DNA from: Batrachochytrium dendrobatidis JAM81
Lineage: Eukaryota; Chytridiomycota; Chytridiomycetes; Rhizophydiales
Assembly (NCBI RefSeq): GCF_000203795.2
Contig: NW_006281100.1
Coordinates: 422,535-486,534 of the forward strand
Length of the DNA: 64,000 bases
Direction of reading: 5' to 3'
The notes under the pieces are model-generated. The model ran no database searches. It saw only the letters and a program-made list of their open reading frames with translations, and had not been told where the DNA came from. The translations under genes and the position numbers were made by a program. This document shows, in pieces, positions 56,955 through 64,000 of this stretch; position 1 is the stretch's first letter; each line of letters starts with the position of its first letter.

Positions 56955-58988
56955 TTAATGTTGGTTTATAGGTGATACAGGGTGTGAAGAAACAGGTGCT
57001 TGTGGCATTGGTAGTGTGGTAGCATGTCCACCATCAATAGGATCGTGTTCAGCACGCATCGTGCTAGTAGCAGGAACAATACTTTCTAATGGAGATTGAA
57101 TAGTTTCAGCACTATGGGGTGCACTCTCATATCTCGATTGTGGATGAACGTGATCAGAAAAAACAGGTTCGCTCTGATCAGAGAATCGGTACACTTCTGC
57201 CTTGTGCGGTACATGTTCAAATGGCTGCTGGTTTGGATCTGGGTAGTAATGCAAGTTTTGATCTACGTAGTATTGTGGATTAGTGTCAGTGTAATAGTTG
57301 CCATTTGCATCAACGTAGTACTGCACGTTGGGGTCGTACTGCATGTTAGGATCGTATTGAGAGTAATAAACCCCATTTCCATGCGGTGCATATCCTTCCA
57401 GAGGAGGAGGCATATAATACTGAGGATGGATTTGGGCAGGACTATATATCTGTGGATTAATACTAGGATCGCATATAGTACCAGGAGGATATTGGTTTAA
57501 ATTACGCGGATCATATTCTTGATGTTGCTGAAGCTGCTGCATCTGTAGTCGCTGCTGCTCATTGGGAGGCAAACTGCTGTGTAAAGCACCACCCAGTGGA
57601 CTTATTGGAGATGGTAAATTATGTGCAACGTTGGCATTGTTTCCTTGAGCTGGTCTAGGATTAGAAGTAACTGCAGGGCGAAAATTAGCAGCATCAGCTC
57701 GCAGAACATCGGCAGCAGGAAATGTGGTACCATTGTTACCACCAGAAATTTCATCGAGAGAAAGTCCTTGCGAACGACGCTAATGTATCAAAATGATGCA
57801 CAGGCCAAAATACAAAGTATTAGGGTTTGGTTTGATTACACAAGATGAAGAGTTTGGTTGAACTCGATTAAAGTGAGATGAGTTGCAAATACTCTAGATG
57901 GCCAACTGCTTACAACAGTATTCGCATAAATGGAACACTAGACAAGAGTGCCAAAATACATAATAAACAGCCAGTCTCATATAATGAACGCTGTGTCTAT
58001 TGAAAATGCCAACTTTTAGTAGAAAAGCGCAATGAATATTCAACTATTGCTTATTCTAAAATAAGATAGAAGCTGCAAGACACAGGTTCCATTTTACATG
58101 AATACGCTGTTGTAAGATTCAATTGGATTTTTGAGCCAAAAACATTAGATCGATACATACCCTTTGTGCAAAGTGACGGAAAAGTAATAGACCAATAATA
58201 GAAAATACAATGACACAGGCAACAACACTAACGACAACAATGGTTGTGGAGTGGCTAGAATTACTGGCACTACTTTTATCAGAGGCGGCACTGGTTGCAG
58301 TGGGATCAGCTATCACGGTGTTTGCATCCTCAGTAGTCTATCATCATTGAGCATAGCGCAATTTTGGTTCAAGGTTAGTGATATAGTATGATTCAAGACT
58401 ACAGAATATCGATTGCATGGTTAAAGCAGACAGGATTAGAGCGTTATAAAAAACTCCATTCCAGCCGTATTCACGCAAGTTGGGAACAAGAATTGAAATG
58501 GATGGAAATGAGGCGTAATAGAAACCAACAAGACAAGGTATCGAGTCCAACAAGGGATTCATAAGCCAGACAGTCTGCAATCCAAGCACAAATGGCTGTT
58601 TTATGGAATCACATTGATGACACTGGCCCTGAATTTAAAGCCACCAGTGCATCGCCCATGCGTTAAATACCAAGATGGTCATCATCAAGCCAAATGTTAC
58701 CTTTCTTCCTCTTAAAGTGGTGGTAGGAGTAACAGACTCGATGGATGAAGAGGATGTAGTGACTGAAGTGGTGACTGCTGAAGACAGAGTGGTAGTAGTA
58801 GTGGTAATAGTAGTGGTGGTAGTTGGAGGCAGAGTAGTCGGAGGGATTGTAAGTGGAGGGATGCTGATCGAAATAATGGTAGCAATGCTAGGCAGAGTAA
58901 TACTGATTTGAGCCAGAGTAGAAGTACGAGTATATATAATAGCTTGTAGTAAAAACAAAGAAGAAACTACTTGTAGTAGCCTGAACAT
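56955..58988 (-). CDS. Single-pass membrane protein B, Thr-rich ectodomain and Tyr/Asn/Pro-rich tail
   Basis: Three exons (58988-58701, 58337-58161, 57779-56955) join in phase to about 429 aa from ATG 58988; ATG 59000 would add four residues. The signal peptide MFRLLQVVSSLFLLQAII is followed by an ectodomain rich in Thr/Ser/Pro (ITTTTTTLSSAV), then a helix STTIVVVSVVACVIVFSIIG with LLLFRHFAQRR after it. The cytosolic tail of about 275 residues starts RRSQGLSLDEIS and contains degenerate repeats such as QYDPN and YYVD..N. Exon 1 alone could encode a short GPI-type protein if the GTAACA donor at 58700 were not used. The architecture matches membrane protein A, and a sensor-like role is inference. 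Two TIR elements lie in its introns. Confidence 0.62.
57130..57540 (-). repeat. Degenerate Tyr/Asp/Pro/Asn coding repeats in membrane protein B
   Basis: The tail encodes tandem, imperfect units such as QYDPN (twice in a row) and YYVDANGNYYTDTN then QYYVDQN. The repeats give several YxxD/N motifs that could bind partners. Confidence 0.65.
57913..58112 (+). mobile_element. TIR element copy D, compact and complete (200 bp), inside membrane protein B intron 2
   Basis: The left end CAACAGTATTCGCATAAAT and the inverted right end CAACAGCGTATTCATGTAAA align end to end and continue through TGGAAC on both sides. TA at 57911-57912 and at 58113-58114 gives a perfect TA target-site duplication. It has no ORF. 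This is the best-defined copy, so it sets the element boundaries. Confidence 0.88.
58462..58500 (+). repeat. TIR element end, copy N, in membrane protein B intron 1
   Basis: CAGCCGTATTCACGCAAGTT then GGGAAC matches the left-end consensus. No partner end is seen within the 363-bp intron (58338-58700). Confidence 0.55.
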
Positions 58989-59000
58989 GGCTTGAACCAT

Positions 59001-59912
59001 TCTTGATGTTAATCGTATTCACGTAAAATGGAATACTTGAATTTATTTTGCTTTTGAATTGAGTGGTTAAATATTCGTTGTTGGAAATCAACTAGTTTGT
59101 CATAAGACATGCAACACAACTGCAAGTTTGAACTGGAATTCTCTTGATGTAATTGTACAATCACAAAGTTTAAATCAGATTGATTCGAGTTCAGATATTG
59201 GGTCTGTTGCTAGTCAGACTCTGTATTTTAAACTCATTCGTGCTCTGGCTCAAGACAACAATGATCGTACGTTTCAGGAATTCTCTTGATTCGACGTCAC
59301 TCGCTTGGTCTTCTGATGCAAGAGCTTTGTGTTTCACCTATAATCTACGCCAACCTAAAACAATTGTACAACTTTACAAACGGAAAATTCTCGTTTCCGA
59401 AAGGCTTAACAATTTGCTTGATGCTGTCCGAGTATTTCCGAAACATGATGAAATTGTAAAAGTATAAATAATTACTTTTACATTTTCCTGCTCTTTACAC
59501 CTGCTGTAAATCCATCCTAATTGGTCTTTGAGTGTTCAAGTATGACATTGGAGGAATCAACAAACTGCAGTGTTGCTTTGCTTTCAGAATGGACGGACTA
59601 TTGCTGATATGAATCGAATAAGAGGGTTGGGGCATATGTAGGGCTGCAGATCCCATACCCGCTTGACCCGTATAATATTGCAAATGCGGTTCAAAACCCG
59701 TAGTATTAGCACATGGCTTGAGTCGATATACAATCAATCAATAGACAAGTGGACTAATGCTATGCAATTTTTAATAGACATACTGAATGTCAAAAGCTAG
59801 CATAATTGTTTTTATCAACCACGAATGACCAACGATCCACATTTCTCCCTTTTTGCCGAATCAACATTTTACAGCCTATAGTTACAATCTATTTCATTTC
59901 AGACTGGATTCA
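59001..59912. other. Divergent promoter region of membrane proteins B and C with one TIR element
   Basis: A TIR element starts at 59012 and runs to about 59283. After it, 59284-59467 has an open plus frame ending in a protein-like stretch (KTIVQLYKRKILVSERLNNL) that may be a gene fragment. A minus ORF at 59495-59737 has no recognised family. Confidence 0.45.
59012..59283 (+). repeat. TIR element, copy E, left part (about 272 bp)
   Basis: TA followed by ATCGTATTCACGTAAAAT is a left end, 24 bp upstream of the start codon of membrane protein B (ATG 58988, read on the minus strand). Internal blocks ATTTTGCTTTTGAATTGAGTG and CAGATATTGGGTCTGTTG match copies A, B and C. The right end is missing. 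Confidence 0.7.
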
Positions 59913-61589
59913 ATGAGGTGTCTGTCGCTGGGAATTGTTACAATATGCATTGCTGCCATCTTTGTAGATTCTCTGGCTGTTCAAACACCCCTTCATGCAC
60001 CTATTTTAATTCAATCGCCATGTCCAACATTAGTAGAATCACCAATTACTAATGAACAGTATCAACACCAAGACCATGCTTTCGAGTCTAATACTGGTAG
60101 ACACACCCATATTAGCAATATATCGCCACCAGGATATATACAAGCAAATCAAAAGCACAGGAATGGTGTACTGCCATCGCCAGACCATTCGGCTACAGAT
60201 TTTTCATTTGTTGGTCTAGGAAAGCGAGCAACAGACCAGTCGCATGATGCACCAGTCTCGACTGTCCAACTATCCGATGCCTTGTCTGATGATGCACCAC
60301 AGCCAAAACAACCTCAAGATCAAGTTTCTACTGGCATAGAAACATCGAATTTGACCAGTACTAATCCCACTGGCGATGCAGTAGTCGCTATTGGAGATAA
60401 ACTGTCTGCTGGAAACACTGCTTTTTTAAATGACCATAAAAACGTTGTGTTCGTTTTTCAGATTGTGGGTGCTGTTTTGGGAGCCTGTTTGGTTGGCATG
60501 GTGGCCGTCAGCGTCGTCATGGCAAATCAACCTCGTACTCTGGCTGTTTCAGACAAACAGAATGATAGTGTCGATGATGTTGAGCATCCCGTGAGTTTTG
60601 ATATGCAGCACTTCATCCCAGTCAGCTCCCGCTTGGACATGTCATCTGGGATGCTTGGCCGTGAAGATGACAGCACTCCCACCAATGCTGCCATGTTCTC
60701 CACCACGCCTTCTGATATATCGACTGTCCGCCGTCGTTCACTTGTCGAGTCTGTCTGCACTATAGAGCCATTGAGCATGGCAATGTCAACCTCTTTTGCA
60801 GACACAGAGATTGAGTTTGATCTGTTCCAGCGTCCTCGTTTCAACTCACAGAGTTCGTCGTTTTCTACACGATCAGCAACTATCCCTATAGTCATGCCTA
60901 TACCAACTCGGCCTGGTGCTTCTGTTGCTAGCCGAATAACAGCCACTCTTGATGCCGAGTATGTCTCTGCCAGCCACGAGTTGTTTGAACACAGTATTCA
61001 GACATTACAAGTACCTCGTCAAGGCATGTTTCTAGATGACACCTCGAGTGACGGAACCAACAGTATCACTCAGTCTGATATTGGCGAAGTGGTTGAAATG
61101 ATATCCTTTTTGCCCAAATACCCAAGCCCCACCATAGGCCATTGCTCCACCATCATGGACCAGTTAGAGGCTTCATTGAATGCATTGGATCGTGGTTTTG
61201 ATGATTCCCTATATAGCTCTGTTGCTTCTCGCTATCGTCGCAGAAACAGTATGGGTGCATCCACCATGAATCGCAACAACTACAATTTTAACAGTACAGG
61301 CGCTTTTGGTCATTCGCTGCATCAGCCTCATGTCCGTAACAGATGGCTTACCACCTCTAGTTCTGGTAGTTCTGCAGACTCTATTTCTGACAGGTCTGAC
61401 AGATCAAGTTGGTCTATATCGCTGTCTAACCAATCAATCTGCTCTGGAGTGGACATTCCTATTGCATCTCAGTCGCGTCGTTTCTCGCTTTCGGTTCTTC
61501 CCTTGCCTATGCCATACCAATCACCTGCTGGAGCTCGCTACGGAAGCAATGCTCGTGCAAGCCTGAATTCAGAGATTTTGACGAAATGA
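59913..61589 (+). CDS. Single-pass membrane protein C, large Ser-rich cytosolic tail
   Basis: One exon encodes 558 aa from ATG 59913. The upstream in-frame ATG at 59853 would put 20 residues before the signal peptide and is less likely. MRCLSLGIVTICIAAIFVDS is a clear signal peptide. The ectodomain of about 160 residues has several N-linked glycosylation sites. One helix (VVFVFQIVGAVLGACLVGM then VAVSVV) is followed by a cytosolic tail of about 360 residues with Ser/Arg-rich patches (RRRSLVESVC, SRYRRRNSMGAS, SDRSDRSSWSISL) that look like kinase sites. The family is not recognised. It transcribes away from membrane protein B, with which it shares the intergenic region. A surface sensor or signalling role is possible. 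Confidence 0.6.
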   Translation: MRCLSLGIVTICIAAIFVDSLAVQTPLHAPILIQSPCPTLVESPITNEQYQHQDHAFESNTGRHTHISNISPPGYIQANQKHRNGVLPSPDHSATDFSFVGLGKRATDQSHDAPVSTVQLSDALSDDAPQPKQPQDQVSTGIETSNLTSTNPTGDAVVAIGDKLSAGNTAFLNDHKNVVFVFQIVGAVLGACLVGMVAVSVVMANQPRTLAVSDKQNDSVDDVEHPVSFDMQHFIPVSSRLDMSSGMLGREDDSTPTNAAMFSTTPSDISTVRRRSLVESVCTIEPLSMAMSTSFADTEIEFDLFQRPRFNSQSSSFSTRSATIPIVMPIPTRPGASVASRITATLDAEYVSASHELFEHSIQTLQVPRQGMFLDDTSSDGTNSITQSDIGEVVEMISFLPKYPSPTIGHCSTIMDQLEASLNALDRGFDDSLYSSVASRYRRRNSMGASTMNRNNYNFNSTGAFGHSLHQPHVRNRWLTTSSSGSSADSISDRSDRSSWSISLSNQSICSGVDIPIASQSRRFSLSVLPLPMPYQSPAGARYGSNARASLNSEILTK

Positions 61590-62132
61590 GCTACTTTCAA
61601 CCAGTTGATGGTTCTACTAGCGACACCTTGTTACTCCAGCCAAATGCCCTGATTTTACAACAGCAATGTCTATCTGCATGAATCCATATCTTGTTACTTG
61701 GCGTCTGTGCTCTCTGCGCAAGAGCAATTGCATCAAGTATGCGAACCCATGCAATAGTCTCTTTTTTAAACCTGTGGTTCGTGTTCAACTACACTATCCA
61801 GTCTTGAATTCTCCACCTATAGACTTTTTCCATTGCTAACTTGGGTCTGATTCATTTCATCGGATAAACTTTCAAATTAGTATGTTTTCATCAAATTCTT
61901 AATAAAATTGGCCTAGATGTATTCAAAATGTATCATACTGGTTTGAAGACCATTCAACACAACACTGCTTTGAATGGGTTTCGAGTCGGATCGTGGAGTT
62001 GAATCTGCGGGGTGGATAATTGTTATACTGCTGTGCTGCATATCAGGTCGATTTGGCGGGTTACTGTTTTGATTAGTCGTAATACAACTGATTTTGTCGA
62101 GTTGAATAAAGCAACATTAGTTCTTTGAATAC
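61590..62132. other. Intergenic upstream of neutral trehalase
   Basis: This region should contain the trehalase promoter. No ORF or repeat end is visible. Confidence 0.35.
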
Positions 62133-64000
62133 ATGATAATGAGTGCCAGTGATTCAGCCAGACGAATTCGACTCGACCTTGATAAACAGGTATCGATCAA
62201 ACCTCAGATTCATTTAGAGGAAGAGCTGTTTTATGCCGACAAGGACCACAAGATTGCCCATGGCCACGGTGATGAAGAATATTCTTATGGAGTTATTAGG
62301 AGGGTACGAGCCATGTCAGTTATGGCTGCTCGAGTAAGTATCTGCATTGACACATGGATAAAGCTGTAGCTGCTCAAGATTCGCTTGTCATGATATGGAG
62401 TACCAGAAATGGGAAGCATGCATACCCACATGACTTGCTACAATTATGCTGGGGTGCTCCAATTCTACCAGCATTCACAGTGCTAACATGGGTCTTGTTT
62501 AATCCTATTTGAAATGCCCAAAACAATGCAGCCACTAGTACCGCCTGTTCACATGGGGATATTTCAGGAAATCCATCAACCCTCTCCTACTCCTGTTCAA
62601 AGTATTCACAAACGTCGTAGCTCTCATGATGCCTCGTCGGTAAAGGATCGTCGGTTTCTTATCGATGTCGAGAAAACAAAACGTAATGGAGTGACTCATG
62701 AGCTGATGATACAATTTCAACTGAGATGGCCCACGAATCTAACTTGACTCTTGTGTAACGTATCGTATTTTAGAGGCAATTCTTGCTCAAGAAGACACAG
62801 ACGGGGACTGTCAAATAACAATTTACGATACAGGTCCAAAATCATTCATTGTCGGAACAGCAGACTCTGGAGGATTCCATAAATTTGAAATCCGAGGAAC
62901 TTATGCGCTTTCAAATTTACTGCAAGAATTGGCACTTGCATCCGAGTATGGTCGAAAGACTATTGTTCTGAATGAAGCTCGCATCAATGAAAATCCAGTT
63001 GATCGCATGAGTAGGCTCATCAAATATCACTTTTGGGACGGACTTACTCGTCGTATTGATGCAGATGGACTTGAGAAAATCTGTGCTGACCCAAAAAATC
63101 GCGGTCAAGACCAGCGCAGCCGTATCTATGTTCCATTTCATGATGCTTTTGCACTAGAGTATTATAACACTATTGCTAAAGAAAGGTTACATCTGGGATT
63201 GGATGTAGTGCAGCTTCCTGAAATCATATCACCCGAGTACGTGAAATCTCTCGATACGTCGCCTGGAATCCTTTCCCTGTCGCTACGCAAACAGGTAGAC
63301 TCTGCCACAGGCGAAATTGTTGTTCGTGGTGCACCATTTGTTGTCCCTGGTGGAAGGTTTAATGAAATGTATGGCTGGGACAGCTACTTTGAAGCACTAG
63401 GTCTAGCTGAAGATGACCGTATTGAGCTTGCTAGAGGAATGATAGAAAATTTCCACTACGAGCTTGAACATTATGGAAAGATTCTTAATGCCAACCGATC
63501 TTATTATCTCACTCGATCTCAGCCGCCTTTTCTCACCGACATGACAATTCAAGTGTACAACAAACTTGTTACTAAAGGAACATGGGAACCCAAAACACTT
63601 CATGCGTGGATGATTCAGAGCATCAAGGCAGCTATCAAGGAGCTGCTGGGTGTATGGATGGTTTCTCCACGTCTTGACGCTACTACGGGATTATACAGAT
63701 ATTACACTGAAGGTGTCGGAATGCCTCCAGAAACCGAAAGCTCTCATTTTGATCACATTATTCGTCCATTTGCTGATCGACGTAACCTGTCAATTGAAGA
63801 ATATACTACTCTATACAACAACTTGGAAATCTCTGAACCTGAACTTGATCAGTACTTTGTACATGATCGTGCCGTACGCGAAAGCGGTCATGACACCACA
63901 TACCGGTTTGAAAAACGCTGTGCAAATCTTGCCACTGTCGATTTGGCGAGTTTGATTTACAAATACCAAAAAGATATTGGGGTATTGATAGATACACACT
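62133..64000 (+). CDS. NTH1: Neutral trehalase (GH37), partial at right edge
   Basis: Exons 62133-62333, then 62532 (or 62568)-62682, then 62774 to the edge join in phase. The N-terminal part carries regulatory features of cytosolic neutral trehalases: basic/Ser sites such as KRRSSHD suited to PKA phosphorylation and a calcium-binding loop EDTDGDCQITIYDTGPK that lies just after the second splice. The GH37 catalytic barrel begins FEIRGTYALSNLLQELALAS and includes signature 1 PGGRFNEMYGWDSYF. Signature 2 and the catalytic acid region lie beyond the window. The enzyme hydrolyses trehalose to glucose in the cytosol and is activated by cAMP-dependent kinase and calcium/14-3-3. The start may be ATG 62133 or 62139. 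The acceptor before exon 2 is ambiguous by 36 bp. Confidence 0.93.

Noticed and set aside
58675..58911. Plus-strand Val-rich ORF
   Set aside because: It is antisense to the Thr-rich ectodomain of membrane protein B and has only repeat composition.
58635..59000. Stand-alone Thr-rich GPI-type protein
   Set aside because: The frame does run to a hydrophobic end, but the GTAACA donor at 58700 joins in phase to a transmembrane exon and a long tail, giving a better protein; the short form remains possible as an alternative transcript.
1..64000. tRNA, rRNA or other structured RNA genes
   Set aside because: A visual scan for T-loop and A/B-box patterns found none I could support; a covariance-model search would be decisive.

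Overview
The window is nuclear DNA from a fungus, most likely an early-diverging zoosporic one (chytrid-type). The genes are intron-rich: most introns start GT and end AG, many are 60-150 bp, and reading phase is conserved across every model I could assemble. Wall and osmolyte genes are fungal (chitin deacetylases, a CRH-type GH16 enzyme, a chitin-synthase-like GT2 enzyme, neutral trehalase, metacaspase). They sit beside genes that yeasts often lack (hamartin/TSC1, TBC1D7, TRAPPC11, rhodopsin-like 7TM receptors, an F-box-PP2 protein). The species itself cannot be fixed from the sequence.

Layout, left to right. 1-1096 (-): N-terminus of a PIP-box DNA-repair protein, probably MSH6, cut by the left edge. 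1.6-8.6 kb (+): ESCRT-III subunit CHMP1/DID2, then TRAPPC11 in 12 exons. 9.2-13.0 kb (+): a secreted Cys-rich GPI-type protein, a MARVEL-domain protein and the AMPK beta subunit. 13.1-16.8 kb (-): a tandem pair of chitin deacetylases. 18.8-19.4 kb: a weak hypothetical ORF. 20.0-23.4 kb (+): metacaspase and an unknown coiled-coil protein. 23.7-39.3 kb (-): arrestin-like protein, TFIIA gamma, GT2 chitin-synthase-like enzyme, MFS transporter, a small MLRQ-like mitochondrial protein and a P5B ATPase. 40.1-44.1 kb (-): two paralogous 7TM receptors. 45.0-62 kb: TBC1D7 (+), CRH transglycosylase (-), F-box-PP2 (+), single-pass membrane protein A (-), TSC1 (-), membrane protein B (-), membrane protein C (+). 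62.1 kb to the right edge (+): neutral trehalase, truncated.

The main structural discovery is a dispersed TIR element. Its ends read CAGYCGTATTCACGTAAAAT or close to that, and well-preserved copies are flanked by TA on both sides, which suggests a mariner-like MITE. At least 14 ends are visible. The three long two-ended copies all lie inside introns of plus-strand genes (CHMP1, metacaspase, TBC1D7) in the same internal orientation. A compact 200-bp copy lies in an intron of membrane protein B. In TBC1D7 the reading frame requires a splice donor inside the element's own terminal repeat.

Functionally, the window carries two of the three TSC-complex subunits (TBC1D7 and TSC1) about 5 kb apart, plus the AMPK beta subunit and neutral trehalase, which are nutrient and stress signalling or effector genes. 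Three single-pass, Ser/Thr-rich membrane proteins that look like wall sensors flank TSC1. Whether this proximity has any regulatory meaning is inference; the gene identities come from motifs read directly from the sequence.
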